Assembly: GCA_030248215.1 (NCBI GenBank)
Contig: JASANG010001014.1
Location: 186,001 to 250,000 of the forward strand
Direction of reading: 5' to 3'
Source: Enoplolaimus lenunculus
Taxonomy: Eukaryota; Nematoda; Enoplea; Enoplida; Thoracostomopsidae
Length of the DNA: 64,000 bases
Positions 11,001 to 21,100 of the stretch are shown piece by piece. Under the pieces are notes generated by a model. It was given only the letters and a program-made list of their open reading frames with translations, did no database searches and had not been told where the DNA came from. The position numbers were made by a program, and so were the translations under genes. The number at the start of each line of letters is the position of its first letter. Position 1 is the stretch's first letter.

Positions 11001-14000
11001 TTCCAAGTATCTTTTGTCATAATATTCAAAGGTCGATTCATAACCCTATAGAAAAGAAGAGCCATTTGATGCTACAAAATTACAAACCTTTTCTACATGT
11101 CGGCTAATCACCAAATGTCTGCTATTGTCATATTTAATGTTTATTACAATTTCAAACACTACACGAAAACGTTTTTTCCTAATATGATTGCAGACGTCTG
11201 TTGTGTTCGACAGTTTCGCGGCACACTGCAAACGTGTGGCTCAATGGCGTGAAAGTTGTACTACTGCAAATGATAGTGTTTGCTCCAAACTGCGGTTTCT
11301 GAGAAAAATCAATTCCAGATTTACGAACCATGGTGTTACATGCATGCGCAGGCCGTATGATTTTACACCAAAGACTAAGACAACCTTTGTAAGTAAAGTA
11401 TACGCGTTAAAATTTAATCCTTTCTATTGGGTTATTTTGTGTACTCGAAGTCATCACGTTTTGTTCTAATTATTGCGGTGGAATATTATAAAGTTGGCAA
11501 ATATGGGGTCTTTGCACCTTAACAACTTCTTTTGTTAAAAAATCTGAAATTTTAACAGCTGTCGAATTATTTTCAGATACCGGAAGATGTGAAAAGGATT
11601 TACGCTGAGATTTTGTCTAGTAGTGAGGAAACAGCTGGTACGAATAACGTTACTACAGGGTGGGACTTTGTTGGCCGACGAACATTGGGAAGAATAGGAT
11701 GTGAGGTACTACTTATTCTATATTTGAATACGTACATGCTGAATAATGTTAACGAGGTTTTGAATTCAGTTGTGGTGAACCTATCAAGTTGCTGCATTTT
11801 CATTACACTATAGTTTTGCAAGTATACAGGGCGGGCCATTGTTTGGTAAATTTTTCGATCTTTTATTTCAGATGAGCTTCAAACCAATACCAAAGATTTC
11901 TCACGTTTCCAGTGAGTTTGCAAAATCAATCTCTAACGGTGAATTTCGTTTTGCTGCTAGGCGAACAAGAAGTGCACCGTGTGTAGCAAGCCACGCCAAA
12001 GATGTTGTACTAATTGAAAGTACAAATGGCAGATGTCACAGCTGTCATAGAATATCAATAGCGACTGAGTCGGTATTCACAGAAACTAGCAATGAAAATT
12101 TTCCTGTACATGGTGAGTAAGCGTACCCTTTAAGACCGCTCCCATGTGATTTCTAGCCGTTTCATGGAATATCCGCGTTCTCTCATAATGTGTTAGGATA
12201 TTGTCGCATACAATAAAAATTCGCGTGTGTTAAACAATTACAATGATTTACACTCCGAAGTAGCCTTGAAACGCACAATTCGATATTTTTTGTTTATACA
12301 AAATTATTTTTCGAATTGTCATTTAGTTTAATATAATCATTGTACGCTGGGCTTATGTTACGGTGTTTGTTCAAGGTGATGTCCGAAGCAACCAGTTGAC
12401 GATTGATTCCGAACCTGAATGGCAGTTGCCTTGCCGCTGTGGGCGACCGCTACGTTTACGAAATACACCTTCTTCGCGTTCCAACTCATTTAGCTGCATA
12501 CGTATGTAACAGAACGCAACGGCATTTTAAAAACACCTTAAACATAACTCTAAAGTGAAAACAATAAAGATTTCGATGCCTAAACCGGAATGTATAAAAT
12601 AGCTATGACTCAAAAATTAATTTTTGGCAAAATTATCGTTGACATATTATTATCACTTGACTGTTTTTGAACGTTTGTCTTCAAATTTGTAACATGCAGC
12701 AATGTACTGCATAAATTGGAGACTAATCTGATATAGTTATGATTACTGTTTCAGTTATTTAAATGATTGAGAAAATTTCGTATTTTAGAAGGACCAAACT
12801 TCGCGGCATTTCACAATGATATGGTTTCGAAAACGGACCAGTGGTCTTGTACAGAATTCACTGCCACAAAAGAGTGTAGCGTTAATGAAAGTATAGGTGC
12901 GAATACTGAATCTGGTTTTGTGATGGCAAATGAATGTAAACGTAAAGTTGCCTATATTTCGGCATTTAAGTACTACCATGTGTAATTTATTTTATTGGTT
13001 TAAAAATTCTCTACTGAAAAATAGTTACATTGCTTTCCAAGTTTTAGTGCGATCGATATTCAAAGTTTAATGTAATCGTCAGTTTTCCCAGCTTTTGCTG
13101 TCACCTTTCTTGCAATTACTACTGTAATACCACGTCATATGTTTTCAGGACGCGGAAGATCTTCAGTAGATGCTAGTCATCGGCTTATTGATTGTGTTTA
13201 TATTCTACGTAGCAATAAGAAGAAACAGTTCAGAGTCTCTAGTTTTGAAGTCACTGTTGGATCAGGTATAGTTTTTGCGGCTATGCCCATGTACGTTCGC
13301 ATTTTTCAAAAATTTATAATTCTAAAACACACAGAAGTCTCAGAGTACAATATTAGACTCATTTTCTTCAGTTGTATCGTTTAAATTTTGTTTGTATGGC
13401 TTAACTATTGATAAGGCGTACCTAAATTGGAAACGGTGTATCGGTTAACTAACGTTTTACTGATACTATTATAACAATTTTAATTTCAGGTTTAAAAAAC
13501 GACATCTCATTGCCTGGCACATGTTGTTGGATGTCGAATTTTCATTTCGTCATTTTATTGAATAAGGTAACGCAATAACACGCATTCTAAGCTTTGTAAC
13601 AACATCGTTGGGATATTTTTTCAAAAGTATTTGAACAACAGTTTTCTTTCTCTAACGTGTGTAGCATGGTTTCTTAAGCAAAGAGAAGTACAAACACGAA
13701 CTATTTTTATTGTCTTATAGGCGTGCTTTCATTCCGCATTCGTTTTCAGGCTTGCACTAAAGCAATACTAGTTAATCGAGCCGCAACAGGCACATGGGTG
13801 GATGGCGTTTTATACGGTGTTTCTTCGGTGCAACAAGCGAAACGTTTACGGTTGTCTAATCAGCTGGATATAGTTTCTTCTTCAGCAGATAGCCACGACT
13901 GTGACTTTACTACTGGTTTTCAAGAATCGACTCTTGAACAAAAGATACGGGAATTTTTGAAGCAGGATGCCAGCCCAATTACGTCTGTTATGGACGCCAC

Positions 14001-14559
14001 TTCGCTGCCGATTCACACTAAGCAGGTATGTTTTGGCATACATTGAAGCTAAAAACGTATGGCCATGTTGAGCAATAAGTTTTTATGTATAAATTAAAAT
14101 CTTTTCAAAGCAACTTAAAGCTCGTTGTGCTTTGGACATTGAAAAACCGTGAATTTTGTTTCGCTAACCGTGTGGCCACACTAGGTGTACACACGTTATT
14201 CCGCAAACTGTGTGAAGTCTATATAGTTTGTCATGAAAATTGATTAACTACGTATAGTGTCGTAGGCTGCCGTTTCGATTACTATTTGGTGTGCTGCGAA
14301 ACCGAAAAACAGCTGTTCTATTTTGTTTGCGTTTTAGGGATTTTCGGGTACTGGTCAATGTACATGTGACAAACAATCAAAACTCAGGGACAATGCAACA
14401 CTATGGCAGCAATGCCAAGATTTGAAGACCAACTCACAAAATTGCACGAATAAGCACATTCCCTGGGATGGTCCGGCCATTCTAACTGATGGAAGTGTGA
14501 TACAAATTGGCTGCGTTAAATTTTCGTTTGTATTTTCCAATTCTGGTTTTATTAGATAG
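5043..14559 (+). CDS. PHF12: PHF12-like PHD-finger and FHA-domain protein (multi-exon)
   Basis: A nuclear chromatin regulator. Vertebrate PHF12 (Pf1) links SIN3/HDAC and MRG15 repressor complexes to chromatin. Exons by splice consensus, all phase-compatible: 5043 (or 5022)-5192, 5628-5733, 6058-6190, 6637-6822, 7663-8233, 8437-8556, 9003-9153, 9713-9839, 11194-11388, 11577-11705, 11872-12112, 12376-12501, 12789-12896, 13149-13265, 13490-13566, 13750-14025 and 14338-14559, about 1010 codons. Diagnostic matches are NGLIPKQTKVCFRCNRSC for PHD2, WMCPNHLEH, IPDAVKQYY after it, an FHA core (FEVTVGSG, NDISLPG, GTWVDGVLYG) and the C-terminal WDGPAILTDGSVIQIGC. The first PHD finger of vertebrate PHF12 was not found and may lie upstream of the window. 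Unusually, a second PHD2-like cassette is present (9003-11705). Two adjacent genes instead of one is the alternative, but unbroken phase favours one. Confidence 0.8.
5628..6190 (+). CDS. PHF12: PHF12-like gene, exons of PHD finger A
   Basis: Two exons, 5628-5733 and 6058-6190. Together they encode a C4HC3-type finger that ends in histidine: C-x2-C (CFRC), C-x2-C (CGFC), H-x2-C (HGEC) and CPNH. It aligns closely with the second PHD finger of vertebrate PHF12, which also ends WMCPNH. The intron falls two codons after the CxxC pair, in phase 2 (AG|G, Arg). The second exon ends five residues after CPNH in phase 0. Confidence 0.85.
6637..8233 (+). CDS. PHF12: PHF12-like gene, linker exons after PHD finger A
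   Basis: Exon 6637-6822 (62 codons, phase 0 to 0) encodes a basic helical linker with LRFLRK and RRFKRVDPAKLAK. Exon 7663-8233 opens with IPDAVKQYYAKPV, the counterpart of vertebrate PHF12 VPDAIKSQYQFPP, and continues as a low-complexity Ser/Asn-rich region. It ends in phase 1 at a GTATGT donor. Confidence 0.75.
9003..9839 (+). CDS. PHF12: PHF12-like gene, exons of the extra PHD finger B
   Basis: Exons 9003-9153 and 9713-9839 splice in phase 2 to give CWICSR, then CDYC, HAAC and a final WSCPRH. This is the same ligand order as PHD finger A, including the terminal CPxH. The intron is at the same codon and phase as in finger A (CxxC-x-AG|G). The exon end, five residues after CPRH in phase 0, also matches. 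No third finger is known to me in vertebrate PHF12. The intron between them contains an open AG-to-GT stretch at 9274-9369 that does not fit the phase. Confidence 0.7.
9274..9369 (+). other. Exon-like open stretch inside an intron
   Basis: A 96-nt segment between CCAG and a GGTAAG donor is open in one frame (VDARLHDEGPPRYGLPPVQL and onward). Its phase (1 to 1) does not fit the flanking exons, which need phase 2. It may be an alternative exon or chance. Confidence 0.25.
9881..10953. mobile_element. HINE/Helentron-like element with internal tandem repeats
   Basis: The inverted pair ATTGAGCGAAGC (9881) and GCTTCGCTCAAT (10911-10922) lies near the ends. A conserved tail beyond the right repeat (ACTTGTAGTCCCACTACGA) can form a small hairpin (AGTC/GACT). 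The same tail is present in the copy ending near 4078. Subterminal inverted repeats, a 3' hairpin and a central tandem array are features of Helentron-associated elements, hence the tentative name. It lies in an intron of the PHF12-like gene. Confidence 0.5.
10085..10900. repeat. Tandem array of about 170-bp units
   Basis: Units start with TTAGCTAATAGATAATTTGC-like sequence near 10087, 10254, 10432, 10530, 10704 and 10861, and share AAACCGATAATTGAA near their ends. Spacing is mostly 157-178 bp with one short unit of about 98 bp. The array is the core of the element at 9881-10953. Confidence 0.7.
11194..11705 (+). CDS. PHF12: PHF12-like gene, linker exons after PHD finger B
   Basis: Exon 11194-11388 (phase 0 to 0) contains LRFLRK, as does its counterpart 6637-6822. 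Exon 11577-11705 opens with IPEDVKRIYAEIL at the same phase-0 boundary where the first set has IPDAVKQYY. This extends the duplication beyond the finger to at least four consecutive exons. Confidence 0.7.
13149..14559 (+). CDS. PHF12: PHF12-like gene, FHA-domain exons and 3' end
   Basis: Exons 13149-13265, 13490-13566, 13750-14025 and 14338-14559. The FHA fold is visible as FEVTVGSG, NDISLPG, SNFHFVI (the Ser-x-x-His region) and GTWVDGVLYG. A long polar insert follows. The last exon then supplies the final strand region (GPAILTDGSVIQIGCVKFSF), the same split arrangement as in vertebrate PHF12. The stop TAG is at 14557-14559. Confidence 0.8.
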
Positions 14560-14603
14560 CATTTTATTACAAAATCCCAACCGTACGTTCTCGCGGCTTA
14601 GAA

Positions 14604-14609
14604 AATAAA
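14604..14609 (+). terminator. Poly(A) signal of the PHF12-like gene
   Basis: AATAAA 45 bases after the stop codon. Confidence 0.55.
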
Positions 14610-14639
14610 ACATTTAACACAAGTTTTGTTTTGTTAGTT

Positions 14640-15412
14640 TTTTAAAGTTTTTGTTTCACTAATCTTTGTATTTAATAACGACAATTTTCGGCTTGATGCC
14701 TATTCTGCTGTGATAAAATGTACCCGCCAGTTGAACGATTATGTTAAGCATTTATGTATTTAAAAGCGAAAATTTGGCATGCAGCTTAGACCTTTAAATA
14801 GAATTGAAATCGCTCCGTTCAATATTTTGCTTTGTATCATAAAGCATTATTTTGGGTCGAACCTAGGCACAACTGATGAGTACCATTATCAAATTTTCCC
14901 ATATTTAACATGGGCGCACTTTTATATGTTATACTCCTGTGCTAGATGTCCCAACACGCTATTCGCTTCCGGATCACTTAACGGCGTTTTTATCTGGTGA
15001 TAAATGCTCCCAGAAGTGGTATTCTCATGTTATTTTTAAAGTATACATTACATAGAGGATATATCATGACCCACTGAAAAAGTGAGCGACTCACCATGTG
15101 GGCAGGAAAAATGGTAAGACTACGTGTGGGTGGGCCCCCCATCAGGGAAAGCATAACTATTGAAATGTAATTATGTATTTTGTGGCAGTTGTTTTATATT
15201 ATTGTTTGCCGTTAGGAAATCATTTGCCATTTGAAAATCTTATGAGCGTCGTAGAATGGCATGAATAACAATTCTCCATTTTCGTGATACTGTATATACC
15301 TGGATGCAACCGAAGGGGAACAATGCCGGAACCGGAGCTAAACCTGCCGTAAGTGAAGCCGGGGGTGACACGAAATAATGGTAGTTCAATTGTACCAAAA
15401 CTTACTTTAATG
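14640..15412. other. Intergenic, nothing recognised
   Basis: No coding exon or clear repeat pair is supported here. A G/C-run stretch near 15115-15145 looks like repeat debris. Confidence 0.35.
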
Positions 15413-15692
15413 TCCGGAATCAATGGGGGCATCATTAAAATTCCAATCATTAGGAGTTTATATCCCTACGGATAGCGTCCCTAAACTCGGATTGAAGTCT
15501 ATAAATATGAATTATTCCTAATTGTAGTGCATAAATGACTCCAGGCCCAAATTAAGTTGAGTTCGAAACCTTAAAGCATACTCAAGTTTGGAAAGTAAAC
15601 CAGGGTTGTAGAGGGCTGGTTAAAAATAAACAATAGTCCGTAACCAAACAACGGGTACCCTCTGCAAAGGCCAAATAAATATCTGTCCCTTG
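15413..15692. repeat. Degenerate copy of the mariner-type MITE family A
   Basis: It shares GCATAAATGACTCCAGGCCC, AGTTGAGTTCGAAAC and CCAAATAAATATC with the copies at 21172, 35698 and 49095, but the middle is deleted and the ends are eroded. Confidence 0.55.
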
Positions 15693-15956
15693 ATTTTCTG
15701 CCGGAGCCGGACGCAGACCTCAGGTTTGTACCCTATTGTATACTCGCATTACTTTCATGATAACAAACTGTGGATAAACGAATATCAGTTATACTTAGAT
15801 CAAGCTATATAGATGCTGAAAATTTACATCTCAAACATGCTTTCATTAACATTTAGTCAAATAGGGAAATATCGTTGATGAACGGCGTAAATTTATTCTA
15901 AAACCATTAATGTCAATCCGCAACAAGGACTCACCTTGCAACTAGTGCAAACAGGA

Positions 15957-16745
15957 GGTGAAAGAATCGGGGCGGTTTTTCACAAATTTCGCCGAAACCG
16001 GAGGCAGAGTGAAATTAGGTATTAAAATTGATGCCTTTTGCTGATTTTAACAACCTGCGAAATTTCGCTTAAATTCATTGTGCGGCCAATGTTACTTTTA
16101 GGGCCGTAACAGTACATTAAGCCAGGGTGCAGCCGGAGGTGAAAAATACCGGAGCCGCAGGTCAGCGAAACTTGCCGAAGCCGGATGTGACGCGAAATTT
16201 GGTAGTAAAAATGACAGTTATTGTTTAGTTGTTTGGGTTTTACGCTGATTTTCTGCGAAATTTCACAAATTCTTTCTTGAAAATAGTGATAAAAGTATAA
16301 CGAAATGTGCTAAACAGTTGAATTTTGCAAAAGCCTTTTGCTGATTTTAACAACCTGCGAAATTTCGCTTAAATTCATTGTGCGGCCAATGTTACTTTTG
16401 GGGCCGTTACAGTACATTAAGCCAGGGTGCAGCCGGAGGTGAAAAATACCGGAGCCGCAGGTCAGCGAAACTTGCCGAAGCCGGATGTGAGGCGAAATTT
16501 GGTAGTAAAAATGACAGTTATTGTTAAGTTGTTTGGGTTTTACGCTGATTTTCTGCGAAATTTCACAAATTCTTTCTTGAAAATAGTGATAAAAGTAAAA
16601 CGAAATGTGCTAAACAGCTGAATTTTGGAAAATTATGCTAAATTTGCTACCGAAATTGCCGGAACCTCCGGCAAAAAATTATCCGAGCCGGAGGCCGATT
16701 TTCTGCCGGAGCCGGGGGCAGACCTCTATTCCTAAGCCTAACCGT
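15957..16745. repeat. GCCGGAG-rich repeat with an internal 300-bp tandem duplication
   Basis: The segment 16032-16331 is repeated directly at 16332-16631 with a period of exactly 300 bp and about seven differences by eye. Both copies hold GGTGCAGCCGGAGGTGAAAA and TACCGGAGCCG. Related single-copy pieces occur at 27240-27560. The open frame across it is a by-product of the repeat and not a gene. Confidence 0.7.
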
Positions 16746-18119
16746 TGGAAAAGCGTGTTCCTAAGCCTAAGCAAAAAAATTTAGTCTAGAATGTAAGCCT
16801 ACTCTTTTACAGACCCACCAGAAACCGGGACAGCCCTAAAAGTAAGCACTTGGTCAGGCCTGACAATTTATTAAGAAAAGAAATCGCACAACACTGGGTT
16901 AGAAACTGAGGGCAAAATTAAGCTGGAAAATACTACTATACAACACGAAACCGAAAAATAACCCTAGCATTCCGCAGCAACCTCCGGCGTTAAGTGAGCT
17001 AACACCCACTGACCGCCAGCAGTTGACGGCGGAAACTGATCAACTTTGGGATTAAGCGGTGAAGATGGCGTGCTTTTCGCCATTTTATCAACTATCCCGC
17101 TTCAATTTGAAGTGCAATCTGGAGAGCCGTATTCTAATCTGTCGCAGAATCCACAAACAAAAAGTATGACCCGCAAGAATATATTACCGGCTATTTTGCA
17201 TAACCGGGGTCACGCCACGCCCTCGCACTATTATACTAATTTTACGAGAAAAATTCAGAAAGTCTACGAATTTTAAAACTAACAGCTAAAAATTGAGTTT
17301 GAAATGTTGTGGAACTTTAGTTTTTTCGGTAATAACAGACGGAGTCGGTTGGAATAAGAGTTGCCACGGAGGCAGACATGTGAAAGAAATCACGGTTGTG
17401 GTATTTTGGGTTGCGCATTGCGCAGGAAATCGCACAGTATTTTTATACTGGGGTTTTATGAAACTTGGCAGAATTTGGGAGCTTGGAAGGAAAGTCTAGT
17501 GCTTCTAACTGGGTTAGTTTCACTATTCTTAAACCGGAGAAAATAGTTTGGCCGAGGTTGGTGTGATTCTAACGGGGTTAGGGTTGCACGGCTTCTGAAG
17601 AATTTTAGTATAATTGTAACGGGGTTAGAATTGCACGGTTTTCTGGGGACTTGGAGAAACATTGGTACATTTTGGGCCAGTGACTGGGTTAAATCAGAAT
17701 TTAGGCACAACGGTCACAAGGCATTCGACCTAAGCTACTACAACGACAACTTATCCTTGTTTGTCGTATAATTGTGTTATTGTGGTGCTTTATTGGTATT
17801 TAGGTGGAATAGTAAACGGTGAAACGGCCGCGTCACTGTATCGGAGCAGATAGCATAACATCGAAAGAGAACTAAAAGTTGTGATTCGGGGCCTGAAAAC
17901 TAAACAAATCATCAACTTTTCACAGTAAGTAACTTGCGACTCGAAAAGCACAAAATAAGCGTGTTAAAAGGTATTCAGTTTATACTTTTGCTCTTTCAAA
18001 AGCGAAAGCCTTTTAAAATAGCGTTTTATTTTTGACACGATTCCTTAATAGTGCAGGGTCTGTTTTTACACTAAAGAAATGTTTGGCACATTCGTAAATT
18101 TTATCTTCATACTAAAATA
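16746..18119. other. Intergenic repeats, no gene seen
   Basis: It contains a fragment of the CCTAAG-motif hAT MITE family (16730-16830). It also has three loosely repeated TAACGGGGTTAG-like segments near 17505, 17570 and 17617. No exon is supported. Confidence 0.35.
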
Positions 18120-18125
18120 TTTATT
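18120..18125 (-). terminator. Poly(A) signal of the Cys-loop receptor gene
   Basis: AATAAA on the minus strand, about 45 bases past the stop codon at 18170-18172. Confidence 0.5.
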
Positions 18126-18169
18126 CCACTACAAACCTGGCTTTCATCAATGTAGCACAGAAGTATTAA

Positions 18170-21100
18170 CTATGTTACTTTGTATGCAGTCCAGTATATT
18201 ACATTGAACAAAGCAAACGATAATGGAAAAAGGTATCTCGATAATCGATCAATGTCATATTTAACTGAAACTGCGCGAGCCGGACTAACTGAAGGATTAG
18301 GCAGTACTGGTTGTGGCGCAACTTGTTTTTCTGACGTTCCTGCGATTTGAGGCGCCTGTAAGAACGTAAACATTATGTGTTAATACAAATTTATAGCTTT
18401 TTAAACTTGGTAAAGCCGTTTGAACATGAAACTGCCGTTGAAGTAAAAACCGTTATGTATAGGCTTATCATCATTTACTCAACAGCACGATGCTTCAAGC
18501 GTGCGGTGCACTCGAGCATTTCGGCCCTGCTATGCGCAAGAGCCAAGATCTCGTTCCGCGCACTCTCACAGAAACTTGCTCTCACATTCGTTCCACACTC
18601 GTTCTTTATGCAGTTGCACAGCATGACAGCGATGCTCTCGTGCATGCGCTAGCCGAACTCTGTTCGGCTTGTGCTGCATACTTGACGCATCATAGAAGCA
18701 GAATTTCATGTCTCGGACGCACGCATAGTTACGGTACAACCATTATCTACAATAATGTTGGCACAGTTATCCTAATCCGTCATTATTTTTTATTATCTAC
18801 AACTAAGCAAAAGCCATACCTGTTAAGATAAACAACAATAATTTAAATATAGGTGTGGCAATAGTCGGCCATAAACTAAAACCGTTTACGTTTACACAAA
18901 AAAAACCGGGTCATCTTAGCGAACGTATGCAGTAGTTACCGTAGTAAGAGAAGGGTGTCGGGTACTTATTTTACTTCTACAGACGTAGTCTTTTGGGCGG
19001 AGGTACGGAATGTGGACCTCTAGAAATTTAACAAAGAGTAAGAGAAGGGTGACAGATACTTATTTTGCTTCTCCAGACATAGCCTTTTTGGACGGAGGTA
19101 CGAAATCTGGACCCCCTAGGAATTTAACAAAAAGTCCTCCATCCTCCACGTTTATGACTGCACGACCAACGGTTCAAAAGTTATGGCCCTCGCAATTATA
19201 GTGTAAACACGCACAGATTCGAAGAGATGTTCGTAAACTATGAGCTTTACCAGGTTGGCCAATGTAAAGAACAGGGGCGAAACAGTAGTATAAGTATATT
19301 CTTAAGCCTAAGCGTATTAAGCCTAAGTCTAAGCCTAAGCGTAAGAATGAGCATATTCCTACGCCTAAGCCAAGCAAAAAATAGTCTAAAGCTTAAGCTT
19401 ACTCTCTTGCAGTAGCACAAAAAAACAATCTACCCTGATCTTTACATGGGCCACCAGGTTTATTTGTTATATAAATTTGCTTGGCGTTTGTTCATGATTT
19501 ATGTAGTGAAAAGTTGATGTTTAAAATCCGATAACTTTTGAACCAGGGGACCTGCAACCTTAAAAATGATACCGCTGAACTCACCGTGTCGAAATCTGTA
19601 AAATCAACTATTTTTCATTAAATTCATAAGGAGGGTCCATATTCCGTACCCAGGCCACCTTTTTGTACCCGATTCAGAGTTATTCATTTTTCAATCCTAC
19701 TCCAGTTGCTGGACCGCACACCTTTGACTTACGCCAGCCATACTTTAAGAATATACTATTGACACATACTGAAAATAAAGGCAGCCGACGCTTACTAAAC
19801 AGTACCACGACGACCACCCCACCCTCTTATTCGGGCGCAACAGTACTCGACTTTCGCTCACTTCGTCTTTACTTGGATTCATTGTTACTGTTTCGGCTTC
19901 TGGTTTTTGTGTTTTCTTTCTTTTGCACATTGCAAATAAATCACTAGTCCACGCTAAAATTGAAAGCATGTTGGACGAAATATATGCTGAGTGCTGTCAA
20001 ACAAGTGTTGCATATATTGCACGAAGACTACGCGAACGAAATGTTATCAATCGTTACATTATAAGGGTGGAACTATACTTTTTTTAAAAATTTGTTATGC
20101 GTCCCGTAGGTCAAAATGCTTCAATATCCGACTCCGTTCGGCACCGTACGGCGACGGAGGCCGACGCATGGCGATTCAGGACAGGTATAACACTATCCTA
20201 ATACGGCTGAAGTACTATATATTGGCATACTCAATTTTATAAACATCGGCAAGATCGTAGAACTGTAACATACTCCGATATACGCGGGCATTCAAAATGT
20301 TAAACAAAGTTTGCTAGATAATTTACTAATCTTCATCGATAGTACATCTATCACTCCGTCAACTAATTATTACAAAAAGTCACAGCAGAAACTCAATCAC
20401 AAGTCACCCCCTACAAATAGGTCACTTTGATCTGAAGGCTATCTTTCCATGTTATTGTAAAACCTGTTCAGGCATTATACCGATCTTGGTTCAAACACCC
20501 AAGTTTTATTAATTATAACTTAGAAACCAATGTTTATATGCAAATAAGATACACTGCAAAAAATAGTGAGTCAAATTGACTCTCTCCGAAACAGGCTCTA
20601 TGGGACTACACAAACTGAGTCAAATTCGACTCCGCCAGAGTCAAACGTGCGACTCAGTGAATCGAATTTGACTCTGGACGAGTCGAATTTCGACTCAATT
20701 TGTGTAGTCCCGTAAAGCCTATTAAGGAGGGAGTCAATTTGACTCACCATTTTTTACAGTGTAGCACCTTTCAACTAAGCTCACTAGTTACTCAAAAAAT
20801 TGCCAGTGGAATTTAACCAACATTAACATCTCACATATTAGGTTAGTTTACAACCACGCTAATTAAGCAACCAAAAACAACCACATACTTTTTCCTTGTT
20901 TCTTTAATGTTAAAGCGTGGCTCATTATTGAGAATTCTAACAACGCAGCGAAGATAAAAAATATACAAGTGAACATCCATATGTCAATTGCCTGAAATTG
21001 ACTGTGAAAAACAGTTTTAGACGCGAGTCAGATAACCGTAAAACAACATAAAATAACCATATACTAACACAATGTAGTCTATCAAAGCGTTGTCGTTATG

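Noticed and set aside
16427-16621. 64-residue open frame
   Set aside because: It lies inside the 300-bp tandem repeat, and the sister copy does not keep the frame.
18377-18831. Two open frames of 91 and 113 residues
   Set aside because: They fall in a dispersed repeat shared with 44378-44620, and the frames are not conserved between copies.
19263-19420. Interstitial telomere (GCCTAA repeats)
   Set aside because: The hexamers are degenerate and enclosed by hAT ends with an 8-bp duplication, so they belong to a MITE.
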